Shown here piece after piece: positions 37,806 through 46,684 of a stretch of 64,000 nucleotides of DNA; position 1 is the stretch's first letter, and each line of letters begins with the position of its first letter. The stretch is from DASXRA01 sp036506155 (lineage in GTDB: Bacteria; Actinomycetota; Actinomycetes; Mycobacteriales; Jatrophihabitantaceae), in contig DASXSF010000157.1 in the NCBI GenBank assembly GCA_036506155.1, positions 1-64,000 of the forward strand. Reading direction: 5' to 3'. A program made the translations under genes and the position numbers. The notes below the pieces were generated by a model. That model ran no database searches and was not told where the DNA came from. It worked only from the letters and a program-made list of their open reading frames with translations.

Positions 37806-40552
37806 CCCGAGACCGCTTCAGCATCATCACCGACGGCCTACCCAGCCAACTCCCGGACATCGACCCCAGCGAGACCCGCGAATGGATCGAGTCGCTCGAC
37901 GCCGCCATCGACACCGGCGGGCGGCAACGGGCCCGGTTCCTCATGCTCAAGCTGCTCGAACGCGCCCGCGAACGCCAAGTCGGCGTGCCGGCGCTGCGCA
38001 GCACCGACTACATCAACACCATCCCGCCCGAGCGGGAGCCGTGGTTCCCGGGCGACGAGGACATCGAGCGCCGCATCCGCGCCTACATCCGGTGGAACGC
38101 GGCGATCATGGTGTCCAGGGCCAACAAGACGGTCGGCGTGGGCGGGCACATCGCCACCTACGCCAGTGCCGCGTCTCTTTACGAGGTCGGCTATAACCAC
38201 TTCTTCCACGGCAAGGACCTCGCCACCGGCATGGGCGACCAGGTCTACTTCCAGGGCCACGCCGCGCCCGGCTTCTACGCCCGGGCGTTCCTGGAGGGCC
38301 GGCTCACCGAGAACCACCTCAACGGGTTCCGCCAGGAGAAGTCACACGCACCGTTCGGGCTCTCGTCCTACCCGCACCCCCGGCTGATGCCCGACTTCTG
38401 GGAGTACCCCACGGTGTCGATGGGCCTCGGCCCGATCAGCGCGATCTACCAGGCCCGGTTCAACCGGTATTTACACGCGCGCGGCATCGCCGACACGTCC
38501 GGCTCACACGTGTGGGCATTCCTCGGTGACGGCGAGATGGACGAGGTCGAGTCGCTCGGCGCCATCGGAGTGGCCGCTCGCGAAGAACTCGACAACCTCA
38601 CGTTCGTCATCAACTGCAACCTGCAGCGTCTCGACGGACCGGTCCGCGGCAATGGCAAGATCATCCAGGAGCTCGAGACCTACTTCCGCGGCGCCGGGTG
38701 GAACGTCATCAAGGTCATCTGGGGACGTGACTGGGATCCGCTGCTCGCCGCCGACGGCGACGGCGTCCTCGTCAACATGATGAATACGACCCCGGACGGG
38801 CAGTTCCAGACGTACAGCGTCGAATCCGGGGCGTACATCCGGGAGCACTTCTTCGGCGACGACCTGCGGCTGCGCAAGATGGTCGAGCACCTGACCGACG
38901 ACGACCTGCGGCACCTCTCGCGGGGCGGGCACGACTATCGCAAGGTGTATGCCGCATTTAAGGCGGCCCGTGATCATGTCGGCCAGCCCACCGTGATCCT
39001 GGCCAAGACGATCAAGGGCTGGACGCTCGACAGCTTCGAGGGCCGCAACGCCACCCATCAGATGAAGAAGCTGACGACCGCCGACCTCAAGGCGTTCCGT
39101 GATCGGCTCTATCTCCCGATCAGTGACAAGGAACTCGAGGCCGACCTGCCGCCGTACTACCACCCTGGCGAGAAGTCGGACGAGATCCAGTACATGAAGG
39201 AGCGCCGCGCGGCCCTGGGCGGGTTCCTGCCGAAGCGCGTGGTCCGCTCCAAGCCCCTGCAGCTTCCCGGGGAGAAGGTGTACGCGGAGCTGCGCGCCGG
39301 ATCCGGCAAGCAGCAGATCGCCACGACGATGGCGATCGTGCGCCTGTTCAAGGACCTCATGAAAGATCCTGAGATCGGCGCGCGGTTCGTGCCGATCATT
39401 CCCGACGAGGCACGCACGTTCGGCCTGGACGCGATCTTCCCGTCCGCGAAGATCTACTCGCCCCAGGGGCAGGAATACGACGCGGTCGACCGCGACATGC
39501 TGCTGTCCTACAAGGAGTCCACGACCGGCCAGATCCTGCACGAGGGCATCAGCGAGGCCGGGTCGACGGCTTCGCTGATCGCGGCCGCCACGTCGTACGC
39601 GACCCACGGCCAGCCGATGATCCCGTTCTACATCTTCTACTCCATGTTCGGATTCCAGCGGACCGGCGACCAGTTCTGGCAGCTCGCCGACCAGCTCGGG
39701 CGCGGCTTCGTCCTCGGCGCGACGGCGGGACGCACGACGCTCACCGGCGAAGGGCTCCAGCACGCCGACGGGCAGTCGCCGCTGCTCGCCTCGGCGAACC
39801 CGGCCTGCGTCGCCTACGACCCGGCCTTCGCGTTCGAGATCGCGCATATCGTGCGCGACGGTCTGCGCCGCATGTACGGCCAGCCGCAGGACGGCTCGGC
39901 GGTGTCCGGCAGCGATGTTTTCTACTACCTGACCGTCTACAACGAGCCCATCGTCCAGCCGGCGGAGCCTGCCGACCTAGACGTAGCGGGCCTGTTGAAG
40001 GGTCTGTACCGCTACTCGCCGGCGTTGGGCGTCGAGGGACGGCCGCGCGCGCAGGTCCTCGCTTCGGGCGTCGCGATGCCATGGGCGCTGCGCGCGCAGC
40101 AGCTGCTCGACGAAGAGTGGAACGTCGACGTGGACGTCTGGTCGGCGACCTCGTGGAACGAGCTGCGTCGCGAGGCGGTCGAGTGCGACCAGGCCAACCT
40201 GCTCAGCCCCGCCGACGAGCCGCGGGTGCCGTACGTGACGAGCGCGCTGGCCGATGCGCCGGGCCCGGTCGTAGCCGTGTCGGACTTCATGCGCGCCGTC
40301 CCGGATCAAATCAGCCGCTGGATTCCGCGGGACTACACGTCCCTCGGCACGGACGGCTTCGGCTTCGCCGACACCCGCGGAGCCGCGCGCAGATACTTCC
40401 ACGTCGACGCCGAATCGATCGTCGTGGCCGTGCTCGAGCAGCTCGCTCGCGCCGGCGAGGTCAAGCGGGAAGCACCGCGTGAGGCCCTGGAGCGCTACCG
40501 GCTGCTCGACGTCGCAGCCGCCGGGGTCGGAACGGTTGGCGGCGACGCCTAA
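37802..40552 (+). CDS. aceE: Pyruvate dehydrogenase E1 component (homodimeric)
   Basis: A 916-residue thiamine-diphosphate enzyme that decarboxylates pyruvate and acetylates the E2 lipoyl domain. It has the start SQLPDIDPSETREWIESLDA, the substrate/cofactor region SASLYEVGYNHFFHGKD, the ThDP motif GDGEMDEVESLGAIG...NCNLQRLDG, and PDEARTFGLDAIFPSAKIYS in the central domain. Length fits the family. The GTG at 37802 has AGGAGG nine bases upstream; a TTG at 37796 is too close to that site. No E2/E3 genes are adjacent. A clear hairpin follows the stop. Confidence 0.96.
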   Translation: MTRDRFSIITDGLPSQLPDIDPSETREWIESLDAAIDTGGRQRARFLMLKLLERARERQVGVPALRSTDYINTIPPEREPWFPGDEDIERRIRAYIRWNAAIMVSRANKTVGVGGHIATYASAASLYEVGYNHFFHGKDLATGMGDQVYFQGHAAPGFYARAFLEGRLTENHLNGFRQEKSHAPFGLSSYPHPRLMPDFWEYPTVSMGLGPISAIYQARFNRYLHARGIADTSGSHVWAFLGDGEMDEVESLGAIGVAAREELDNLTFVINCNLQRLDGPVRGNGKIIQELETYFRGAGWNVIKVIWGRDWDPLLAADGDGVLVNMMNTTPDGQFQTYSVESGAYIREHFFGDDLRLRKMVEHLTDDDLRHLSRGGHDYRKVYAAFKAARDHVGQPTVILAKTIKGWTLDSFEGRNATHQMKKLTTADLKAFRDRLYLPISDKELEADLPPYYHPGEKSDEIQYMKERRAALGGFLPKRVVRSKPLQLPGEKVYAELRAGSGKQQIATTMAIVRLFKDLMKDPEIGARFVPIIPDEARTFGLDAIFPSAKIYSPQGQEYDAVDRDMLLSYKESTTGQILHEGISEAGSTASLIAAATSYATHGQPMIPFYIFYSMFGFQRTGDQFWQLADQLGRGFVLGATAGRTTLTGEGLQHADGQSPLLASANPACVAYDPAFAFEIAHIVRDGLRRMYGQPQDGSAVSGSDVFYYLTVYNEPIVQPAEPADLDVAGLLKGLYRYSPALGVEGRPRAQVLASGVAMPWALRAQQLLDEEWNVDVDVWSATSWNELRREAVECDQANLLSPADEPRVPYVTSALADAPGPVVAVSDFMRAVPDQISRWIPRDYTSLGTDGFGFADTRGAARRYFHVDAESIVVAVLEQLARAGEVKREAPREALERYRLLDVAAAGVGTVGGDA

Positions 40553-40565
40553 CTCGCCGATCGCG

Positions 40566-40598
40566 CAAGAATTCCTCGTGTGAGACGAGGGATTCTTG
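40566..40598 (+). terminator. Hairpin after aceE
   Basis: CAAGAATTCCTCGT (40566-40579), loop GTGAG and ACGAGGGATTCTTG (40585-40598) pair over 14 positions with one T-G pair in the middle. It lies 13 bases beyond the aceE stop and before the convergent reductase gene, so it may serve both. Confidence 0.75.
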
Positions 40599-40617
40599 CT
40601 GAATCGGGGCTGACGGC

Positions 40618-41571
40618 CTAGTACCGGCTGCCGACTACTTGGTCGCCTAGTGGATCGAGTATCGCGAGATCGTCCGCGTCGAGGGTCACGTCCAGCGCGG
40701 CGGCGTTCTGCTCGAGCCACTTGACGCGCTTCGTGCCGGGAATGGGCACGACCGGCACACCGAGGTGCGCTGATCGCCCATGCACCCAGGCGAGAGCCAC
40801 CTGCGCCGGCGCGACGCCCTTGCGCTCGGCGACGCCGCGGACAGCATCGGCGATCACCCGGTTGATGTCGGCGGCGCCATCCGCGAAGCGCGGGTTGCGG
40901 CTGCGGAAGTCGCCGGCCGCAAGCGACGCGACATCCACCGTGCCGGTCAGGTAGCCACGGCCGAGCGGTGCGTAGGGCACCAGGCCGACGCCGAGCTCGC
41001 GCAAGGCGTCCACGACCGTCGACTCCACGTCGCGCGTCCACAGCGAGTACTCGCTCTGCACCGCCGTGATGGGATGTACCGCGTAGGCACGCCGCAGCAG
41101 CGCACTGTCCACCTCGGACAGTCCGATATAGCGCACCTTGCCGGCGGCGACCAGCTCCGCCATCGCACCGACCGTCTCCTCGATCTGCGTGGTCTGCGGC
41201 GGACGGTGCAGGTAGTAGAGGTCGATCACGTCGACGCCGAGCCGCAACAAGGACGCCTCGCAGGCGCGCTTGACGTAGGCGCGCTCGCCCCGGAGCACCC
41301 GCGCGTCGTCCCCCATCGAACGGTCGATGCCGAACTTCGTCGCGAGCTGCACCTCATCGCGGCGCCCGGCGATCGCGCGCCCGACGAGCACCTCGTTATG
41401 GCCGGCACCATAGACGTCGGCGGTGTCCAGGAACGTCACGCCGAGCTCGAGGGCGCGCCGGATGGTCGCGATCGAATCGTCCCAGTCGGCGGCGCCGTAC
41501 CACTCGCTCATGCCCATGCACCCCAGGCCCTGGGCCGAGACGGTCAGCTTGCCGAGTCCAACCTTCTGCAT
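40618..41571 (-). CDS. Aldo/keto reductase
   Basis: A 317-residue NADPH-dependent reductase of the AKR11/13-like group. Features are LGLGCMGM-type start (VSAQGLGCMGMSEWYG), the catalytic set D-T-A-D-x-Y-G (LDTADVYGAGHNE), Lys in LATKFGI and His in YYLHRPPQ, and the cofactor end VPVVPIPGTKRVKWLEQNA. It reduces aldehydes or ketones of unknown identity. The ATG at 41571 has GAGGAG upstream. It overlaps the 3' end of the broken MerR-type gene by 28 bases, suggesting the regulator once controlled it. Confidence 0.92.
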   Translation of the reverse strand: MQKVGLGKLTVSAQGLGCMGMSEWYGAADWDDSIATIRRALELGVTFLDTADVYGAGHNEVLVGRAIAGRRDEVQLATKFGIDRSMGDDARVLRGERAYVKRACEASLLRLGVDVIDLYYLHRPPQTTQIEETVGAMAELVAAGKVRYIGLSEVDSALLRRAYAVHPITAVQSEYSLWTRDVESTVVDALRELGVGLVPYAPLGRGYLTGTVDVASLAAGDFRSRNPRFADGAADINRVIADAVRGVAERKGVAPAQVALAWVHGRSAHLGVPVVPIPGTKRVKWLEQNAAALDVTLDADDLAILDPLGDQVVGSRY

Positions 41572-41941
41572 CCCTGCTCCTCACCTACGACGCGGATGTA
41601 ACAGCCGATCTTGTCGTCGAGCAGCTGGAGGCACTCTTGGCTGTCGGCGATCGCCTGCACGACCACCGCCCGGTGCCTGCGGAGCAGCTTCAGGCGGTCC
41701 TGCTCGCCCGCGCCGGACCGGACGAGCTCGGCGTAGCGCCGCATGTCGGCCACACTCATTCCGGTGGCACGCAGCTTGCTGATGACCACAAGCCAATCAA
41801 GGTCGGCGTCCGTGAACCGCCTGCGGCCATCGGGCCCGCGTTCGATCGCTCGCAGCAGCCCGATCCGCTCGTACCACCCGGAGCGTGTACTGCGAGAGGC
41901 CCGCACTTCTCTGCCGCCTCGCGAGTCGACCAACCTGTCAC
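41544..41941 (-). pseudogene. Frameshifted MerR-family regulator
   Basis: From a GTG at 41941 the frame reads TGWSTREAAEKCG, a normal MerR helix-turn-helix start. Then a G run (41900-41902) shifts it. The next bases read LSQYTLR in a second frame, and a second G run (41877-41879) shifts it to WYERIGLLRAIERGPDGRR, which stays open to the end (CYIRVVGEEQGC...LDSAS). Removing one G from each run restores CGLSQYTLRWYERIGLL. As read, the DNA-binding domain is broken, though translation from a downstream start could give a headless protein. Either a recent pseudogene or two base-call errors. Confidence 0.65.
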
Positions 41942-41970
41942 AGAATCGACACTAGGTGTTGGAGCGCGCT

Positions 41971-42438
41971 CTAGCGCAAGCGCACCTCGTACGTGAAGCA
42001 CTGGGTAAGCGACGCGCGCACGTGCACGGCCGCCACGGCGGGACGAGCGAGCAGCTCACGCAGGGCCGGCTCCAGGTCTTCGCCGCCCGGTACGTACACG
42101 ATGTCGTCGTAGTCGAGCGAGCCGTCGGCATGGTAGCTGCGCAGAATGCGGGGCCCGGTGCGCAGCTCGGGCGGCAGCTCGCCGGACACGTAGCCCTCGC
42201 ACGCGTCGGCGTGCACGTACACCGGCCCCACCTCGGCCCACGGCGATGGCTGGGTGAGCGGCGAGTACGAGATCAGCGCGATGCGCTCGCCGTCGCGGGC
42301 GACGCGCAGGCAACAGCGCAGCGGCTCCCACCCCGCCGCGGGATACTCGGCGAACGGGTTGCCGTGCTCATCCTTGCCGGCGTCGCGGATGGCTTCGAGA
42401 CGGGAGGGGTCGATCGGGATGACGCTCAAATCGCTCAT
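41971..42438 (-). CDS. DUF1203 domain protein
   Basis: A 155-residue protein: SDLSVIPIDPSRLEAIRDAG, then PLRCCLRVARDGERIALISY, VGPVYVHADACEGYVSGELP, and RPAVAAVHVRASLTQCFTYE. These are hallmarks of the DUF1203 family, small soluble proteins with conserved Cys and His of unknown function. The ATG at 42438 gives the usual start. It lies 76 bases after the pirin gene and 29 bases before the MerR-type gene on the same strand. Confidence 0.85.
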   Translation of the reverse strand: MSDLSVIPIDPSRLEAIRDAGKDEHGNPFAEYPAAGWEPLRCCLRVARDGERIALISYSPLTQPSPWAEVGPVYVHADACEGYVSGELPPELRTGPRILRSYHADGSLDYDDIVYVPGGEDLEPALRELLARPAVAAVHVRASLTQCFTYEVRLR

Positions 42439-42514
42439 ATGGCCAACGATCCCGGTCGGGTTCTTCGCGCGCTGGCGGAAAACGGACGCGTGCTTCCGTG
42501 GGCGCGCGGCGAAG

Positions 42515-43144
42515 CTACGCCGTCGGCTGCGCGCGGACGGTACCCAGTTGCCAGACAAGCAGATCGCCGCGGCCGCGCACGTCCGTCGCCTCGTCCGTAA
42601 GCCGTGCCTCGTCGCCCGGACCGAGCTCGGCCAAGCCAAGCCTGATCAGGCCGCGCGCCACGAAGACGTACGCGAGGGGCGTCGCTGGAACGGTCGCGGC
42701 GCCGTCGACGTGCAGCACGTCGAACCGGGCGCCGGGCAGTTCGACGCCGTCGCCGCTCGTGCGGTACCCGGGGACGCCGGCCTCACCGAGCAGCCACATC
42801 TGCACGAACCGCAACTCGCCCGCGCCACCGTTGCGCTCCGCGTGCTCGACACCCGAGCCCGCCGACAAGTGCGCAACCGTACCAGGGTGTATGGTCGCGC
42901 GTCCGCTGAGTGAGTCGGCGTGCTCCAGCCTCCCGGCCAGCACCCAGGTGACGATCTCCAGTTCGCGATGGACATGCGTGCCGAAGCCGGCGCCCGGCGC
43001 GAGCACGTGCTCGTCGCACGTGACGAGCGCGCCGAAGCCGACGTTCGCCGCGTCGTAGTGCGCCCCTGACGAGAACGAGTGCCAGGTCGTGATCCCAGGA
43101 CGACTCGTCACGGCACGGTCCGACGCGCGGCGGATCACGATCAC
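42515..43144 (-). CDS. Pirin-like bicupin protein
   Basis: A 209-residue cupin protein. Metal-binding residues typical of pirins are in PGAGFGTHVHRELEIVTWVL and the later VEHAERNGGAGELRF, with LSAGSGVEHAE. The second cupin half is present but weaker. Bacterial pirins include quercetin 2,3-dioxygenases; activity here is unknown. The GTG at 43144 overlaps the stop of the PHP gene (GTGA), so the two are translationally coupled. Confidence 0.85.
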   Translation of the reverse strand: MIVIRRASDRAVTSRPGITTWHSFSSGAHYDAANVGFGALVTCDEHVLAPGAGFGTHVHRELEIVTWVLAGRLEHADSLSGRATIHPGTVAHLSAGSGVEHAERNGGAGELRFVQMWLLGEAGVPGYRTSGDGVELPGARFDVLHVDGAATVPATPLAYVFVARGLIRLGLAELGPGDEARLTDEATDVRGRGDLLVWQLGTVRAQPTA

Positions 43145-44172
43145 GGATGCACCGAGTGGTCGGCGGCCCACGCAAGCAGCGACTCGACCGGCCAGGTGTT
43201 GACGACCGTCTCGACCGGCACCTCGCACTCCACCGCGCGCGCGCAGCCGTAGCTCTGCCAGTCGAGCTGCCCGGGGGCATGGGCGTCGGTATCGATCGCG
43301 ACGAGACACCCGGCTTCGACGGCGAGGCGGAGCAGCCGCTTGGGCGGATCGAGCCGCTCCGGTCTCGAGTTCACCTCGACGGCCACCCCGAACCTGGCAC
43401 AAGCGGCGAAGACGATCTCGGCGTCGAACTCCGATTCCAGACGGCGGCCCCGCCCGCCGGTGATGAGCCGCCCGGTGCAGTGTCCCAGCACGTCTACGTT
43501 TGGGTTGGCAATTGCGGCGACCATCCGCGGAGTCATCTCGTGCGACGGCATGCGCAGTCCACTGTGCACACTTGCAACCACGAGATCGAGGCGGTCGAGC
43601 AGGTCGGGCTTCTGGTCGAGCGCGCCGTCGTCGAGGATGTCGACCTCGATGCCGGTCAGTATCCGGAACGGCGCCAGCATTTCGTTCAGCGCCGCGACCT
43701 CGTCGAGCTGGCGTTCCAGGCGCTCGGCGGTCAGCCCGCGGGCGACGGTCAGCCGCGGTGAGTGATCGGTCAGCGCCAGGTACTCGTGGCCCAGTTCGCG
43801 TGCCGTCTCGGCCATCTCGCGGATCGGCGAGCCGCCGTCGGACCACTCCGAGTGGCTGTGGCAGTCGCCGCGCAACGCCGCCCGCAGGACCGCGCCGCCC
43901 GGGGCGAGCGGGCCGGCTTCGGCCTCCAGTCGGCGCAGGTACCCGGGTACCTGGCCGGCCAGCGACTCGGTGATGCACCGGGCCGTCGTCTCGCCGATTC
44001 CGGGCAGCTCGCGCAGCGTTTCCTCGAGCGCCCGCTCGAGCAGCTCGTCGCGGGGCACCGCCGCGGCGCTCGCAGCCGCGGTGCGAAACGCGCGTACCCG
44101 GTACGTCGGCTCCCGCGCACGTTCGAGGAGAAACGCGATGTGCCGCAGGTCGGCGACCGGATCACGCGGCAT
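43141..44172 (-). CDS. PHP-domain phosphoesterase with helix-hairpin-helix region
   Basis: A 343-residue protein. Residues 1-90 carry helix-hairpin-helix elements (ELPGIGETTARCITESLAGQ), and the rest is a PHP domain with RGDCHSHSEWSDGG, YLALTDHSPRLTVARGL, GIEVDILDDGALD, VASVHSG, NVDVLGHCTGRL and IDTDAHAPGQL. This is the layout of the C-terminal half of bacterial family X DNA polymerases without the polymerase part. Likely a metal-dependent phosphatase or nuclease in DNA repair or nucleotide metabolism. Start ATG at 44172, only 19 bases from the divergent fasR start. Confidence 0.85.
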   Translation of the reverse strand: MPRDPVADLRHIAFLLERAREPTYRVRAFRTAAASAAAVPRDELLERALEETLRELPGIGETTARCITESLAGQVPGYLRRLEAEAGPLAPGGAVLRAALRGDCHSHSEWSDGGSPIREMAETARELGHEYLALTDHSPRLTVARGLTAERLERQLDEVAALNEMLAPFRILTGIEVDILDDGALDQKPDLLDRLDLVVASVHSGLRMPSHEMTPRMVAAIANPNVDVLGHCTGRLITGGRGRRLESEFDAEIVFAACARFGVAVEVNSRPERLDPPKRLLRLAVEAGCLVAIDTDAHAPGQLDWQSYGCARAVECEVPVETVVNTWPVESLLAWAADHSVHP

Positions 44173-44191
44173 GGCCCTTAACGTTACGGGC

Positions 44192-45346
44192 ATGAAGCCG
44201 GGGCATGACGAGCGGACGATCCGGCGCATCGAGCAGGCGGCCGGCCGCCTCGCCACGCAGGCCGTCGCCCGCATGGACGACGAGCTGCCCTGGTTTCGTA
44301 CCCTGCCGGCCGACCAGCGCTCGTGGGTCATGCTGGTCGCGCAGGCCGGTATCGCGTCGTTCGTCGAGTGGATGCGCTCTCCGGACGACGTGCTGCGCCT
44401 GACCGGAGAGGTGTTCGCCGCCGCGCCGCAGGCGATGGCCCGCGCGGTGACGTTGCAGCAGACCGTCGAGCTGGTCCGCACCGCGATCGAGGTCAGCGAG
44501 GAGCAGCTCCCCGAACTGGCCGAGCCCGGCGCCGAGGCAGCCGTACGCGAGGAGCTGCTGCGGTTCACCCGGGAACTGGCGTTCGCGAGCGCGCGCGTGT
44601 ACGCGAGCGCCGCGGAGAGCCGCGGGGCGTGGGACGCGCGGCTCGAGGCCCTGGTCATCGATGGGTTGGTCCGCGGCGCATCGATCGCCGGGGAGCCACA
44701 GAGCCAGTTGGCAGCGCTGGGCTGGCGCTCGTCCGGTCCGGTTACCGCCGTCGTCGGCGCCGCGCCCGAGAACGACCCCGACGCGACCCTGTCCGCCGTA
44801 CACGTCGCCGCACGCCGTCTCGGCTTCGACGTGCTGGCCGGCACGCACGGGGGCCGGCTCGTCGTCGTACTCGGCAACATCGACGACCCGCTCGCTGCCG
44901 CCGCCGGCATCCTCGCGTCGTTCGGCGACGGGCCCGTGGTGGTCGGCCCTCGGGCGAGCGATGTCGCCGGCGCGAGCCAGGTAACCCGGGCCGCGCTGTC
45001 CGGGCTGCGCTCCGCGCCGGGTTGGCCCGGGGCACCCCGTCCGGTCAGTGCCGACGCGCTACTGCCGGAACGGGCACTTGCCGGCGACGCCGATGCCCGC
45101 GAGGCGCTGGTCACGCAGATCTACCAGCCGCTGGCCAAGGCCGGGGACGTGTTGCTCGACACGGTCACCGCCTTTCTCGCGGCCGGCGGCGCGCTTGAGA
45201 CGACCGCACGGGCGCTGTTCGTGCACGCCAATACGGTCCGTTACCGGTTGCGCCGCGCCACCGAGGTGTGCGGCGAGGCACCCACCGATCCCCGCGGGGC
45301 GTTCACCATTCAGGTCGCCCTGGCCCTGGGCAGGCTCGAGCTATAA
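44192..45346 (+). CDS. fasR: PucR-type transcription activator of fatty acid synthesis (FasR)
   Basis: A 384-residue regulator. The N-terminal half is alpha-helical, a central GGDEF-like fold follows, and the C-terminal PucR helix-turn-helix reads ALFVHANTVRYRLRRATEVC. In Streptomyces the homologous gene immediately upstream of fabD encodes FasR, which activates the fabD-fabH-acpP-fabF operon; position and domain layout match. The ATG at 44192 is 19 bases from the divergent PHP gene. It likely binds the region 45347-45499, where an inverted repeat is present. Confidence 0.85.
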   Translation: MKPGHDERTIRRIEQAAGRLATQAVARMDDELPWFRTLPADQRSWVMLVAQAGIASFVEWMRSPDDVLRLTGEVFAAAPQAMARAVTLQQTVELVRTAIEVSEEQLPELAEPGAEAAVREELLRFTRELAFASARVYASAAESRGAWDARLEALVIDGLVRGASIAGEPQSQLAALGWRSSGPVTAVVGAAPENDPDATLSAVHVAARRLGFDVLAGTHGGRLVVVLGNIDDPLAAAAGILASFGDGPVVVGPRASDVAGASQVTRAALSGLRSAPGWPGAPRPVSADALLPERALAGDADAREALVTQIYQPLAKAGDVLLDTVTAFLAAGGALETTARALFVHANTVRYRLRRATEVCGEAPTDPRGAFTIQVALALGRLEL

Positions 45347-45419
45347 GCTCGGCCGTCCTGTTACTTGGTGAATTTCCTACAGCCCGGGGCCTTACACCAG
45401 GACAACACGGCACCAGCGA

Positions 45420-45436
45420 TTGTAGGATTGCTACAA
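45420..45436. promoter_or_regulatory. Inverted repeat in the fasR-fabD gap, candidate operator
   Basis: TTGTAG-GATTG-CTACAA is a perfect 6-bp inverted repeat with a 5-base spacer, 64 bases before the fabD ATG. A further half-site-like CCTACAGC lies at about 45376. In an otherwise GC-rich gap these AT-richer elements are good candidates for FasR binding and the fab promoter. Confidence 0.45.
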
Positions 45437-45499
45437 CAACTCCGGCACCAACGCTGTGCGTGCCGCCATCGCCACTGGCGCCGCCAACCGGGAATCGTC

Positions 45500-46684
45500 A
45501 TGTGCGTGATCGCCGTCCTCGCGCCCGGACAAGGGGCACAGAGTCCCGGCATGCTCGCCCCGTGGCTGGAGCTGCCCGGCGCGACCGAGCTGATCGGCGA
45601 ACTGGGTGAGGTCGCAGGCCTGGATCTGCTGCGGCTGGGGACCACCGCCGACGCCGACGAGATCAAAGACACCGCCGTCACCCAGCCGCTGATCGTCGCG
45701 CTGGGGCTGCTCGCCGCCCCGCACCTCGGCGTGGACGACGCGAGTGCCGGAGCGTCGGTGATCGCCGGGCATAGTGTCGGCGAGCTGACGGCGGCGGCTG
45801 TGGCCGGCGCGCTCGCGCAGCGTTCGGCCGTCGGGTTCGCTGCCCGCCGCGGCGCCGAGATGGCGGCCGCCTGCGCGCTGGCGCCGACCGGCATGTCCGC
45901 CCTGCTCGGCGGCGACCCGAACGAGGTGGCCGCCGCGATCGAAGCCGCCGGACTCACGCCGGCCAACCGCAACGGCGCCGGGCAGATCGTCGCCGCCGGC
46001 GCGCTTTCCGACCTGGCCAAGCTGGCCGCGGAACCACCGCCCGGAGCTCGGGTACGCCCGCTCCCGGTCGCCGGCGCGTTCCACACCAATTACATGGCGC
46101 CTGCCGAAACGGCGTTGCGGAATTACGCAGCTACGCTGGATATCGGCGACCCGCGCCACCTGCTGCTGTCCAACGCCGACGGCACCTCCGTAGCCGAGGG
46201 CGCGGCGCTGCGACAGCGGCTCGTCGCCCAAGTCACCCTGCCGGTGCGGTGGGATCTGTGCATGCGAACGCTGCGTGACCTGGCTGTCAGCGCCGCGGTC
46301 GAACTGCCTCCGGCGGGCACGCTCATCGGCATCGCCAAGCGCGAACTGCCCGGCGTCGAACTGCTTGCCCTCAAGACACCGGACGACCTCGACGCGGCCC
46401 GGCGCCTCGTCAGCAGCCAGCCGCAGCACGGGCAGGGCGAGCACACGCTCGACTTCCGGGTCGTCGTCGCGCCCGCCAAGGGCGTCTTCACCCCCGCGGC
46501 TGTCGTGGAGGGAACGCAGCTCACCCGCGGGACGCTGCTCGGGACGGTGCGCACCAACCGGGACGAGCACTCGATCGTCGCGGGCAGCGCCGGCGTTCTC
46601 CTCGAGTGGCTGCGCCACGAAGGCGACATCGTCGCTGCTGGCCTGCCCGTAGCCCGGCTCTCCAGCGGAACGGAGGACCTGTGA
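45500..46684 (+). CDS. fabD: Malonyl-CoA:ACP transacylase with C-terminal carrier-like domain
   Basis: A 394-residue protein. Residues 1-305 form the transacylase that loads malonyl onto ACP: APGQGAQSPGMLAPWLE, nucleophile Ser92 in IAGHSVGELTAAAV, and His in AGAFHTNYMAPAE. Residues 321-394 are an extra domain (VVVAPAKGVFTPAAVVEG, GTLLGTVRTNRDEHSIVAG, WLRHEGDIVAAGLPVARL) with the beta-hammerhead pattern of biotin/lipoyl carriers, but the lysine position is Arg. Typical FabD is about 310 residues. The ATG at 45500 is used; GTG at 45506 is possible. Its stop overlaps the fabH start. Confidence 0.93.
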   Translation: MCVIAVLAPGQGAQSPGMLAPWLELPGATELIGELGEVAGLDLLRLGTTADADEIKDTAVTQPLIVALGLLAAPHLGVDDASAGASVIAGHSVGELTAAAVAGALAQRSAVGFAARRGAEMAAACALAPTGMSALLGGDPNEVAAAIEAAGLTPANRNGAGQIVAAGALSDLAKLAAEPPPGARVRPLPVAGAFHTNYMAPAETALRNYAATLDIGDPRHLLLSNADGTSVAEGAALRQRLVAQVTLPVRWDLCMRTLRDLAVSAAVELPPAGTLIGIAKRELPGVELLALKTPDDLDAARRLVSSQPQHGQGEHTLDFRVVVAPAKGVFTPAAVVEGTQLTRGTLLGTVRTNRDEHSIVAGSAGVLLEWLRHEGDIVAAGLPVARLSSGTEDL

